The notes under the pieces are model-generated. The model ran no database searches. It was not told the origin of the DNA and worked only from the letters and a program-made list of their open reading frames with translations. A DNA stretch of 64,000 nt, from the NCBI GenBank assembly GCA_013397795.1, contig VZTJ01003846.1, positions 2,527,816 to 2,591,815 of the forward strand, in the 5' to 3' direction. Shown here piece by piece: positions 36,893-47,700 of the stretch; positions within the stretch are counted from its first letter, which is position 1; each line of letters starts with the position of its first letter. A program made the position numbers and the translations under genes. The stretch comes from Orthonyx spaldingii (lineage: Eukaryota; Chordata; Aves; Passeriformes; Orthonychidae).

Positions 36893-37972
36893 TTAACCAA
36901 CCTTGTGGTTAAAACTAAAATCAGGCTTGTCTGACAAACCAAGTGGCACCAGATAAACCATGATCTGCCATTTACTGTTTATGTTCACTTCATCTGACCC
37001 ATGATTTAGCAGTTAGCATATCAAAGGTAACATTCTTGCACTTTTGAGTCCTATATCCCTTTGAAAGCTACATAAACTGTCTTTCAGTTACCTGAAAATT
37101 GCCTAGTCTTCAAAGATTATTAAAAATGCATAGTTCAGGTTAAGAGAGATCCTTACCCATTTTTTTTATGCTGTTATGTGTTATGTTTTATCATACGTAA
37201 TTTATTATTTTCTCTTTAGTGTTATCCCTTCCAATAGTCAGGCCTAAATTATTTTACTGTGGTTGGAAGATGCAGATATCCCACTTCTCTTCAGTTTATT
37301 ATCTGACTATTTACTTCCTCAGAACTGACTATTTACTCAGTATGTTCTTTTTACCAAACTTTCAGCACTGCTAGGACTTCATAGGTTCTTAATTTTCAAA
37401 TGGTACTCTTTTCAGTTCTGCTTCCTTCTCCCTTCGGTTTTCTTTATTAATTGCCTGTATTTTCCAAGAGTTGACTCGTAGTCATGGCTATTCATGCCAC
37501 TATATTCTCCACTGTGCAGAAATTATCCATAATGTAGTACTATTCCCAGTAGCAATCAAGTGTTTAATCCTATGGTGAATGAAATCAATGGACAAGCTCT
37601 CAGGAGGGAATCATGCTGTAAGGAAAACTGTCAAAAATGCATGATATGTGTGTGCTGTCTTTATCAGCCTTCCACCCTTACTGCTGAGCTATTTAAAGTA
37701 TGACAAAATTACAGTGCTATAAGTGCTATCAGATCTTTTTTTCCTAATTCATTAAATTTAAAAAAGACTGAAGTAGATGAGACTGCATGTCATTACTGAG
37801 CGTTACTGTTTACTTCCAACTCCTAGGGCTTTATAAGCACCAAATGGAAACTGGTCCTGGCCCCAAACATTTTACACAATGATATTATCCAACTGTCTTT
37901 CTTAAGTGTCAAAAGAAAAGCAGAGACATTTAATTTCTTTGAACAAATAATCCACTAAGGCATTGCACAGAA
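36893..37972. other. Intergenic, nothing recognised
   Basis: AT-rich DNA between the solo LTR and the 3' end of the minus-strand gene. No exon, repeat or RNA was recognised. Confidence 0.6.
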
Positions 37973-37978
37973 TTTATT
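37973..37978 (-). terminator. Candidate poly(A) signal of the minus-strand gene
   Basis: TTTATT on the plus strand is AATAAA on the minus strand. It lies about 320 bases beyond the stop codon at 38298-38300, giving a plausible 3' UTR. Confidence 0.5.
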
Positions 37979-38297
37979 AGAAGAAGATTAGTTGTCTATC
38001 ATGTGCTTCAAAACAGAGGATGAGACTGGAAAGAAATTAAGCACAGGCAAGTGATATTTGCACCCACTCATCTTGCAGCAGTCTTTTCATTGCTGGATCT
38101 AGTACAAAGCTGTGTGTTAATGGACTTGTTGGTATTAACTATGGATTTCCTCTGTGTTGATGTATTCCTTTGCAGAATGCTTTCTTTCTACCAGCATCCA
38201 CAATTATATTGCAGGCTTAAATGTTCCAGGTGAATGAGTTGTTCTGTTGTTCCAGATCATTACTCTATTAAGGAAAATTATCTTAAGACAACCTCTT

Positions 38298-39248
38298 TCA
38301 GCATGGTAGAAGTTCATGCTTGTACTGGATGCAGTAGTTAGTTTGCCAGAATTTCATTACAGCCCTTGCCAATGCTTTACAAAATCTGCGACGCTCTTCA
38401 GCTGCCCTCACCCACTGAGGCAGTTCAAGCTGAATGGCATCAATGGTGCCAGAATTACAGGAACCAAAAGTCTTTGTTATGTACCCACCACTATAATAGC
38501 TTCCATTATTTGGGCTAGGATTGGATGGAGAAGGCACACAAACATAACTCTTATTTTGTTCTTCAATATATTTACCCAAACTTCTGTTCCCTGCAACCAA
38601 AGTCTCAGCAGACACATTGACCAGCTGACTGGCCAGATGGCTAATTGAGGAATTCGATGCAGAAAAGACACCTGAGTTAAGGGAAGTTTTTGAAAGCGTG
38701 TAGCCTAGTTCTATCCACCTTTCAGGGTGTGCTTGTCCGTGGATATCCAGAATTAGGCCCCCTGACATCTGTGATTTTGCAGTGGTCAAAAATCCCATAT
38801 AGTCCTCCCAGGCCTGTTCTGCTTGGGGAATTCCAAAGGAGGCTTCTTCTTTTTCCCTGTTAGCATCCATCTTGAACCTCTGTAGGTGGTTTATGATGAT
38901 ATGTGGGAAGAAGCCATCAGTAATGCTGTTGATTTCTTCAGCAAGAGCCTGAGCCACCTCTATAGTATACCTGTCTTGGTTGGTAGACACTTTGCATTTC
39001 TCAGAATTTTGAATACTTCCAGGAGGACAGTCATGAGAGAAAATACAAGAGGATGTCTTCTCATCCCAACAGGCAGCCTCTCGATCAGGGATGTCTTTAG
39101 GTTCCATTGACCCACCATGTGGGACAGAGAGAATGAGGTTCATGTTGCCCACTTGATATTCCGTGAAATTATTATGACCAAATACCACATCTTTGGTGCC
39201 AGTGACTTTCAAAAGCGAAGGTAAAATGGAAAGGAGGAACAAATACAT
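38298..39248 (-). CDS. Secreted N-formylglutamate amidohydrolase-like protein
   Basis: An intact 316-codon frame in one exon. The start has A at -3 and is followed by a hydrophobic signal peptide (residues 1-~17). Motifs fit the N-formylglutamate amidohydrolase superfamily, a zinc-hydrolase fold related to carboxypeptidases: VPHGG (42-46), DRE (55-57), DRYT (92-95), INHLQRFKMDANRE (119-132), LDIHGQAH (167-174), ELGYTLS (180-186) and AIQLELPQWVR (271-281). In the bacterial family such H, D/N-R, D-x-H and late E residues bind metal or substrate, so H44, the D168/H170 pair and E275 are the likely equivalents here. Nine cysteines in the mature part and six N-glycosylation sequons (N27, N199, N211, N221, N232, N248) support secretion. 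The substrate is unknown; formyl-glutamate hydrolysis is not implied. The gene lies tail-to-tail with WDR64 and head-to-head with EXO1. I do not recall a counterpart at the human locus. Confidence 0.88.
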   Translation of the reverse strand: MYLFLLSILPSLLKVTGTKDVVFGHNNFTEYQVGNMNLILSVPHGGSMEPKDIPDREAACWDEKTSSCIFSHDCPPGSIQNSEKCKVSTNQDRYTIEVAQALAEEINSITDGFFPHIIINHLQRFKMDANREKEEASFGIPQAEQAWEDYMGFLTTAKSQMSGGLILDIHGQAHPERWIELGYTLSKTSLNSGVFSASNSSISHLASQLVNVSAETLVAGNRSLGKYIEEQNKSYVCVPSPSNPSPNNGSYYSGGYITKTFGSCNSGTIDAIQLELPQWVRAAEERRRFCKALARAVMKFWQTNYCIQYKHELLPC

Positions 39249-39297
39249 ATTTTGCGTTTGCTGCTGAAAGACTCAGCAATATGGAATATATCAGTAC
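39249..39297 (-). other. 5' UTR part of the coding exon, with splice acceptor
   Basis: On the minus strand the sequence TTTTGCTTTTTTGTAG precedes base 39297. It is a good acceptor with a pyrimidine tract and lies 49 bases before the start codon, so the coding exon is probably preceded by a spliced non-coding exon. Confidence 0.65.
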
Positions 39298-40892
39298 CTA
39301 CAAAAAAGCAAAAGACAGACTATAGGTTACTTACAGCTGGGAACACATGAGAGACTGTTCAGCTGCTGTTGGTATAATCAGTTAATGATTAACCTATTTT
39401 AGTTTTATTCCATGTAGCACAAAGAACACTTATATGAAACACAGAAATTAACAGAGCACTTAGTATGGCTAATGGATGCAAGGGAAATGGTAGGTTACAG
39501 GGCCTCCCCTATTTCCCCAGAAAGCACAAACAATATTTGATCACCCTATCTGATTACAGAGAATCATCCCAGCAAAATATCCGAAATTTTTTTTATTTGC
39601 ATCAAAACCTCTTTTTTTCATCTCTGAAATGTAAGAAAATTCTAACAAAATTTGATAAAATATCTGTATGTCATTGACCTGTGTGAAATATCTTCGCATT
39701 ATCAACGTGGTTACATAAACTAGAGGCTATGTCAGTCCAGACCAGCACTTGTGTGACCAGGCTTGTGTAAAATGATGAGACCGATAAAAATTGAGTGCTA
39801 CCAAGCTCTAACTATGCTCCAGACTTAGTTACTGTAAGACCTTTATAGAGAGGTACTAGTGAGTGCATAAAGTAGTGACTCTGTTCTCTTTAGTTTGCAA
39901 GTCTCCATTCTCTTCAAGTGACCTAAAATATTTTTAAGCCCTCGCTATTTATGCCATTTTTTGGAAAGCTGGAATTCAACAAGATGCTGACAGGTCGTTC
40001 TGGTTTAAAGACATCTCTAGAAAGATCAGCATCTTAAATATAACTTTGTTGGGTGGATGTAACATGAACCAGTAAAGTCAGTGAAAAGTAGAATTTAAAA
40101 GGATACTTTTCATTTCCAGGAGTAAAAAAACCTCAGTAAAGGCCAGATGAGGAGTATACAGACACATGCATTTGCAGATGAATCAGGGTACCCTGTTGTC
40201 TAGTCCTGCCCCTATCATTACAACATGTGCAGAAATGCAGAGGATGAGAGGACAGACAAAAGAGAGAATAAGAAAAATGAGCAAGAATCTATCCCAAACT
40301 TCTGACCTGAAACCATTTATGAGAGCAGTCAGTAATACTGAGAGGGCAGGGGACACTGTGGAAGCACCCCCCACCAGCTGCCTAGTCTAAGAAAGGGAGA
40401 GAGCAACTTCACCCAAATAATGCAGCAAAATATTCTTTTCTTGCTATGAGGGAGTGCTGCTGGATTTTTAGAGATAATCTCTGCTGCTCACTGCACTGCA
40501 CTCAGAGGAGCCTGAACCTGAAAAATAAACATCTATCTTCCGCTCTTCTTTCTGGGCTGAAAGTCCCATAAAAGTCTGTGAGCTGGAATCAGATCTCTGA
40601 GAATCTCACCTACAGTTTTCCTGTTCATGACAAAAGAATTTTTGGGTTCATTTTAAGTTTTCATTTAAAAGGTCCTTTTAGTTCAGCTACTGGCTTAAAG
40701 CAAGATTTTATCCAAGGCCTTGTATGGTTCATGCTTCCCTAGACTTCCCTGAGACACAGATGTTCACCTGCTAGTTCACTGTGCACTACCAGAAACACTG
40801 AGGAAAGGAATGCTGTCAAACATTATTCAAAATCCCTTTTCTCCGAAAAACAGACTACACATGCAGAGTGTGTAAGTCTAGGAATAGCTTAC

Positions 40893-40980
40893 CTGAGGTG
40901 CAGGGGGATCCAGCACCAAGTTAAATAAATCAACAGCAACAACTCCCAGAGACTGCTCACCTGCCCCAGAAGGAGTCAGG
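40893..40980 (-). other. Candidate non-coding first exon of the amidohydrolase-like gene
   Basis: On the minus strand a TATA-like box (41001-41010) is followed, after the expected ~25-30 bases, by a short segment ending in a near-perfect donor, CACCTCAG|GTAAGC, at 40893/40892. Joined to the acceptor at 39298 this gives a 1.6-kb GT-AG intron in the 5' UTR. The 5' limit is an estimate from the TATA distance. Confidence 0.5.
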
Positions 40981-41000
40981 TTTCTTCATCGCAGGCTCTC

Positions 41001-41010
41001 ATTTAAATAC
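41001..41010 (-). promoter_or_regulatory. TATA-like box
   Basis: The minus strand reads GTATTTAAAT, a TATA-like element placed about 110 bases before a strong splice donor and pointing towards the amidohydrolase-like gene. Confidence 0.45.
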
Positions 41011-41369
41011 GAGAGATGACACAGCTGTTCCTTTCCCACAGCACGCTTCAAACTGTTTGTGGTCATCGGCAGCAGTTTGCTTGTCTTTTTGCAATTTCTT
41101 GTTAATGATTGAATCAAGCTGTTAATGCTACTAGATCATGCCTTAATGATATATGGAGAGAGAGCTCTGTATAATTCCCAAACTGAAGAAAGTCACCTTG
41201 GCCCAGCTCACGTTCTGGACAGACTTGGAGAGTCTGAAGGCATTCACGTTATTGTGAGGTTAAAAAAAAAAATAAAAAAAATCCAGAGTAATTTAAAGTG
41301 GTAGTAATCACTGCAGGACTAGTTTGAAGATTTACCTACAAAGAGAGTTTTTCCTACCTCTGCGCCTTC

Positions 41370-41381
41370 GAAAGCGAAACT
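41370..41381 (+). promoter_or_regulatory. Perfect ISRE / IRF-binding motif
   Basis: GAAAGCGAAACT matches the interferon-stimulated response element GAAANNGAAACT exactly (AGTTTCGCTTTC on the other strand). It lies about 370 bases upstream of the TATA-like box of the minus-strand gene. Factors of the IRF and ISGF3 type bind such elements. Whether this site is active cannot be told from sequence. Confidence 0.5.
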
Positions 41382-41611
41382 GAACTGTCCCTTGCACGGG
41401 GCTGCAGCTGAGGCTCTGTCCCAAGAAGCCTCTAGGGGCCACGGTGAGCCACGCAGCTACAAAGAACAGAGGCTTCAGCAGCACCCGGATGATTTCACAA
41501 TGACAGATCACAAGAAGGGGAAAAAACATGCACTGGGATACTAGAACTTAGCATGTTTTTGTTCTCTATACTGACATTATGTCTCCAGAGATTAACAAAA
41601 AAACTTGCTAC

Positions 41612-41649
41612 AAGTAGCACAGCCACACTTAAGTAGCACAGCCACACTT
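41612..41649 (+). repeat. 19-bp direct tandem repeat, two units
   Basis: The unit AAGTAGCACAGCCACACTT occurs twice without a gap or mismatch. Confidence 0.97.
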
Positions 41650-44089
41650 AAGACAAGCTCAAAATAACTAATAAGGTAATATAATCAGCAGATAACTATA
41701 TCAAAATGATGTTAGCTAGATAATCTAGCTTTTTAATAACTTTACTAACACTATTGATACAATATTTTCCTGATAAATTAGGAGCTTTTTAAAACATTTC
41801 CTATAGTTTAAGGATGTCATCCTCTAAACTTCACTCAAGTGTGTACAACTGTGTTTGTGAATTTGCTTGTAGTATTAAAGCCTGACTTCTTAGCTAAGCT
41901 GGAAAAAAAGCTGTGAAAATATATAGTCCATAAATAGAAATTTCAATAAAAGACAGATAAAGGGTACAGTGAATGTAATACTGCCACCTATCAGAGAGAA
42001 ATCAAATTTCTTTTCTAAGAAATTGATTAAATAGTCCAACTAACTTCCAGACTAACTCTTTGAAATAAAAGTAATCAAATTCTTAAGCACTGAAAACAAT
42101 ATAGTAGCAGTAATAAGAAATTCACTGAAATTTTGGAAAAATTTTTGTAAACCAGACACCCAATCTACTAATATCACCATAGCTGATGGTCTGATTATGA
42201 GCTTCAGCAAAGTTCCAGTTTTCATTCTTAGAGTATTTTAATCTACCACATGAAGACACTTCCAGCTGTGCCAGACACTTTATGGAGGAAAGTGTAGTAA
42301 AAATCTGTAAGATGTCCTTGCCCATTATAGTGCACAGTGAGGACAAAATTAATTTTGCTTTACCTGATGTAAACATTAGATGTTTACATCAGACAATGAT
42401 CCCATTTCCTCTCTTTAGGAGAGTTGTGTTGAGAAAGTAGCAGTTCTAGAGGTACTTCAGTGTATTTATCTTGGGCACCTATCTCAGATTTCTATTAGGG
42501 GTTAACAGGGCTATACTCAGAATGGCTCTTCTTTTTTTATTACATGCTAGAAAACAATTGCAAAGAAAACAAAATGTTTCTGCCATACTTTCTACTTCAA
42601 GATCCCTTTAAAATATATTCTGCAAGTCACTGTTACAAAACTGCCCAAGAAAAGAGAAAACACACTGCAGAGATTTGGCATAGTAATTTCTAATCTTACC
42701 AGCTCTCCAGATACAGGAGCTACTTGTGAAAGAAAAAAATTCTATCTATTATTACAAGTCTTGTAAATAACCATAATGCAGTGCTGTTTCCCTGTTTCAT
42801 CTGGTACCTATGGGAAATAAAACTGCAATACTACAGTATTCTTCAAAGGAATAACTCACCGATATGTTACCATCTGACTACTTTCTTCCAAGAGACACTG
42901 TTGAACTTAAAGATCAGTATCTTTAGCCAGTTTTTAGTGGAGATAGCTCTACTGAAACCAACAAAGCTTTTGACTCATTGTATCAAGCTTCTGTTATTTT
43001 ACAGAAGTTATGAGATGTCATGAGGATGGGTCATACTGGTTCATACATGGCTGAAGGTATTTGTGATAAACTGAATTTTAAGGCGTGTTGTCTTCAATTC
43101 CAAAGTATCTGTCTTTTGAGGTGAAGGAATTGAAAAGGAAAATTTGAGCTGGGCAAGAGTTCTGTAACTCTGGCTTCCTTCAATGCAAGTTCATTGGCTC
43201 CAATGACTTCTGACTCTGAGGTTCACCTTAGGACTATTTTTAACATAATCTACAGAAAATAGCCAAAAGTATATTTAATTGAATTGCACATGATATTTTG
43301 AATTATGTTGGTACATTACATTGTCTACTCTGATTACTGTTCTTCCCATGAGCACAGCAGTTTGATAGAAAAAGAAACATCAGAAGTGATAGAAGAACAC
43401 TTTCTTAAGGGAAGCAAACCTAATCCAAATAGAATTCTAATTGCAATTGCATTTAAAACTTGTGGAGTGTGTCATATATAGTCGGAATAACAGAGTGAGA
43501 AAAGAATTGGCAAAGGAGAATTCAATCAATATTTTCAACATTTAAACATCTTTGGCTATCACTGTGGCCAAGTTATTTCTATGCATTTCTTAGATGAGAA
43601 GTTGTAATTCAGATGTGCTCTTTTCAGAATGCATTGAATTTAAGCTTTGGTGTCTGCTGTCTGGAAACATTGCTTTTCTACACTGCTGCCTGAGTCATCC
43701 ATGTAACCGAGTCAAAGTATCAAAGAACTGTACAGACTTCAAAATGGCACGTAGAAAAAGAAAATGTTATCTGGTAGATATTAGCCTATATTTACTTCTT
43801 ACTGCAGTTTTTATTTTTATTTATGCAAGCAAACCCTTATGTTAACTGAAAAGAAAAAGAACCTTTATCACGTAATTGTTTGGCCATCCGTTCTTACACT
43901 AACCCAAGGGTTTCTGTGCTGTGACAACATCTGTCCCTCACTTGGTCCTTTGCAGACGGCGACTCGCTTCAGCCCTTCCCCTCCCCTCTCACTGGGTTAG
44001 CTACAGTCCCTTGTCCTGACGAAACTCTGTGGGGCCTTTTGATTCTGGCTCGTTTAACGTTTATAAATGTCGCGTTCGTGGTTGTTACG
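41650..44089. other. Intergenic between the amidohydrolase-like gene and EXO1
   Basis: No coding exon recognised. It holds a perfect palindrome with paired forkhead motifs at 42364-42392. A short frame at 43594-43845 has a hydrophobic end but no other support. Confidence 0.6.
42364..42392. promoter_or_regulatory. Perfect 13-bp palindrome with two forkhead motifs
   Basis: Arms CTGATGTAAACAT and ATGTTTACATCAG are separated by TAG. Each arm contains GTAAACA/TGTTTAC, the core consensus of FOX transcription factors, in inverted orientation. Confidence 0.5.
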
Positions 44090-44582
44090 CAGGAGCTGTG
44101 TCGGGCACACGCCCGCTGTGAGGAATGCTGTCAGGAGAGCCCCATGCGGATTGCAGCCCCGCCCGCGCGGGGCACCATGGGGATGGTAGTCCCCGCGCGC
44201 GGGGCGGGGCCAGGGTGCTCAGCGCGCGCTGCTTGAAAGCCCCGGGCGGCCGCCGCGCGCCACGACCGCGCTGAGCCGGGCCGGGCCGGGCCGGGGCGGA
44301 GGAGGCGCGTCCGCCACAGCGAGGCACGGACCGGGGCCGTGTCCCCGCGTCCCTCGGCCCCTCTCTAACCTCTCTCTCCCCTCTCCTCGGGCAGCGCCGG
44401 CCTGCAGCGAGGTACAGCCGCCGCCGGGGTGCGTGGGGGCACCCGCAGGAGCTTCTTGTGGCCCCGGCGCGGCCCAGCTCCCCCTCTGTGAGCTGAGCTG
44501 ACGGTCCTGGAGCGGAGATCAAGAGCACAAAGCACTCGGCTTTGTACTCGCGCCTTGCCTTTTTTCCCCACTCTGCGGCATC
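44090..44582 (+). promoter_or_regulatory. EXO1: EXO1 CpG-island promoter and 5' UTR
   Basis: Base composition changes sharply from AT-rich to CpG-dense. The stretch contains a GC box (GGGGCGGGGC, 44201-44210), GCGC-rich E2F-like cores and a CHR-like CTTGAA at 44232-44237 placed just after GCGCGC, as in cell-cycle promoters of the CDE/CHR type. A run of four G tracts at 44278-44296 could form a G-quadruplex. No TATA box is visible. The exact start site cannot be fixed; transcription probably begins around 44230-44400. Confidence 0.8.
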
Positions 44583-44743
44583 ATGGGGATCCAGGGCCTG
44601 CTCCAGTTCATCAAGGAGGCTGCCGAGCCCTCCCACGTGAAGAAATACAAAGGGCTGACGGTAGCTGTGGACACCTACTGCTGGCTGCACAAAGGCGCCT
44701 ATGCTTGTGCTGAAAAACTGGCCCGAGGAGAGCCCACGGATCT
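44583..44743 (+). CDS. EXO1: EXO1 coding exon 1
   Basis: It encodes MGIQGLLQFIKEAAEPSHV to the donor GATCT|GTAAGT, phase 2. It contains the N-terminal glycine region that contacts DNA ends and metal ligand D30 in AVDTYCWLHKG. Confidence 0.98.
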
Positions 44744-47700
44744 GTAAGTCTGTCTTAGGTTTAAGTCTCTGCCCTTTTACAAATTGAAGTTTTGTTAACT
44801 TGGTGTTTCTTGAACTAAAAACTAAGTTACAGTAGTTTCGCTTCTTACCATTGCTTCTGAATTCTCAGTCGAACTCTTTGGAAATGGAAGTTTTTGGCGA
44901 TAAGTAAATAGCTTTCCAGCATACATTGGGGGAAAAAAATTCTCAAAAATATTTCTTTGGTTAAAATGCCGATGGCTGTGTCAGATTTTTTTACTAGCAT
45001 GTCTTGCTCTCTGCTATAGTCTAATTTCTCTGATGAAATTCTTTACGTGCAATTCTTTAATTTCATATTTAATATTATTTTCAGATATCTTTTTTGTATG
45101 CAAAGATAATTTGTAAATACTGCTGTGACAAAGGTTGTAATGATACTAAGGAATTATGAGGTGTGTTGTGCTCTGAATAAGGTGTAAGATTTTTTGCTTA
45201 ACATATTATGTTTTTAGTAAAAATAGCTTTTCTAAAACACAATTACATAATTATAATTCCAGGGAAGGAAACAAACAAAAAGTTGTGGTCATATTGCAGG
45301 TTCGACTCTGCACCTTAGATCAGGTTTGCATAGTTTCTTGCCCATCTCTGGAAAAGAGGGCTGAACTCTTTGTTTCAGATTGGATGTAGGTAAGGTTGGA
45401 AGGGACCACTGGATGTCATCTCATGCAGGTTACCTTAGAGCACATTACTCAGGGTTGTGTCCAGATGGCTTTCAAATATCTCCAGAGAAGGAAGAGACTC
45501 TAAAACCTCTCTGGGCAACCTGTTTCAGTGCTCGGTTACCTGTACAGTATAGAAGTTCTACTTATATTCCAGTGGAATTCCTGTGCTTTGGCTTCTGCCT
45601 GCTGCCTCTTGTCCCATGGCTTGGCACCACCCAGGGTACCTTGGATCTATCACATGTTTGATTGCAGCCAAGAGAGAATTGGTGCTTTTGCAAATGGGTT
45701 CAAATATTTCCTGCTTCAGCTGAGGAAAAAATTGACTGTCAGGAGCAATATTCATAGTCACAGGAAACTTTGGAATTGTTGAATTTAAATACATAAAAAC
45801 TTTATGGGCATATCTTGTTTCCATGCACATATGATCCTTGACTTGCACCTTAACTCTAGTGTAGAGTCCTTTCACACTTTAAAATTGATCTGAATGAAGG
45901 TATTATATGGCTACAGTGCTATTTGCTCCTATCTTTCAAAAATTATAGTTATTTTTCAGTAGTTCTAAATCCAGTTTCTTCAGTGCTCATATCCTTGCAT
46001 TCTAAATGCTTCTAAATCCCACTCTCCTTCCCCCCCCGCCCTGTGTTGATGAGATTGGTCTTGCTGTTTTAAACAGTGTTCTTAAAATGAAAAAGCTTTT
46101 TTTTTTTCTTTGAGCATTGGTCCAATGTGCTTGCTTAGTGTTTACAGCAGTTATTGCATTTTAGTTCTGTGCTGCTGATAAAATGATCTCATACAGATCT
46201 GTAGAAATAACAGGTAAGATGAGAGGTCTGAGGCAATAAAGAACATCTGGAATTCCCAACAAATATTTTTTCAAGGATGGGCTTTGAAGGCAGTGGAGGA
46301 TTGCCTCCTGGTCCATCTTCACAATTAATACAGATTGGGGAACTCTTCTGTCTTTTGGAATATTTTCAGTGGTGTGCCTGTATTTTTAGTATGGGAAGGT
46401 GGGTTTGTATGCCTTGTCCCTAGGATATATCCACTCTCTGGAGAGGATATATTTCTACAAGGACTGATTTAATAACCCCATCACTCCTTCCAACTCTACA
46501 AAAGTGCCTTTAGTCTGCCTTTCTGGCAAAAAGTCATGGACTGTGCTTGTCTGCTTCCTATTTCCCTGGCCATTATGAATTGAGTTGCTGAAAGAAAAAA
46601 GATGATCCATGTTTTACCTGGTCAAGTTTTTGTCAATGTTGAATCTTAATGTAGCAAAATCAACTGAATTGTACTTGAATTCTTATTTCATTTTGTCTAG
46701 GAGAGAGGAGAAATCAGTCCAGTTCTGAACTGGGAGGTGGGCTGTTTCTTTTGCTAAAAACTCAACAGCATTCAAGTGTTCTTAGTTTTTTGTGATACTG
46801 GAGAAATATACAGCCTGTTATGATTTTTGAACAGTAGTTAGTCCTAAACTTACAGTTCTCCTTTCCTGCAAGTAGAAAATCTGTAATGACTTGTAGTTAA
46901 CAATAAAGTTTATCTTTCTTTTCTTGCTTTTGTTATTGTTGATACAGTTATGTAGCTTTCTGTATGAAACTTGTTCATATGCTCCTCTCATTTGGAATTA
47001 AACCAATTTTGGTATTTGATGGATGTACCCTACCCTCTAAGAAGGAAGTGGAAAAGGCACGACGAGAGTAAGTACTGAACTGTATTGATTTGCAAGCAAA
47101 GCAGTTCTATCACTACAGTAAAAATCAAAACCCCTCAAACTTCACCTGGGTAGTAAGCTCTGGTAAACCCCCCTGCAATATAGTGTGATTTCTTTTAATT
47201 TACAGCTCAAATCATACAAGCTTCTTAGAGGTTTTATTCCAAAAATAGAAATGCACTTCATAAATGAAAGCCATTTTAGAGAGGAAGGAAGTAAACCTTT
47301 GAGCATTAGTTCCTGTAACGTTTTAGAGGCTTTTCGTTTACCCACATTTGTCATCTCTCGGTAAACCAAAATATTTTTTCCCAATATAATTTTATTTTAA
47401 AATAGCACCCCTTTCCTCATCTTTCTTGACAGCTAACAAGATAAGCTTATTTCAGATTTGGATTCAGGTCCCTATAAATGGGACTTTTCACTGAAACGAT
47501 GAGAGTTTTTCAGTAGTGGTTGTTTATCTATGAATTCTCACGAGACACGTGCTTCCTTCAGCGTGAAGTGAACAATTTCCGATTTATGAAATTAAGCAAA
47601 TTGGGTTTTCTGTCCTCTAAATCAATAAGTATCTAGTGTCAGCTACTCCCCCCACTCCCATTAAATCTATTTTACTGCAAACTGAGTGGGTGCATTTCTT

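Noticed and set aside
43594..43845. 83-codon frame ending in a hydrophobic segment, 1 kb before EXO1
   Set aside because: A possible tail anchor is seen, but there is no Kozak-strength start, splice support or familiar sequence.
44085..44690. 201-codon minus-strand frame over the EXO1 first exon
   Set aside because: It is antisense to the CpG island and EXO1 exon 1; GC-rich DNA has few stops, and the protein is Arg/Ala/Pro-rich without a domain.
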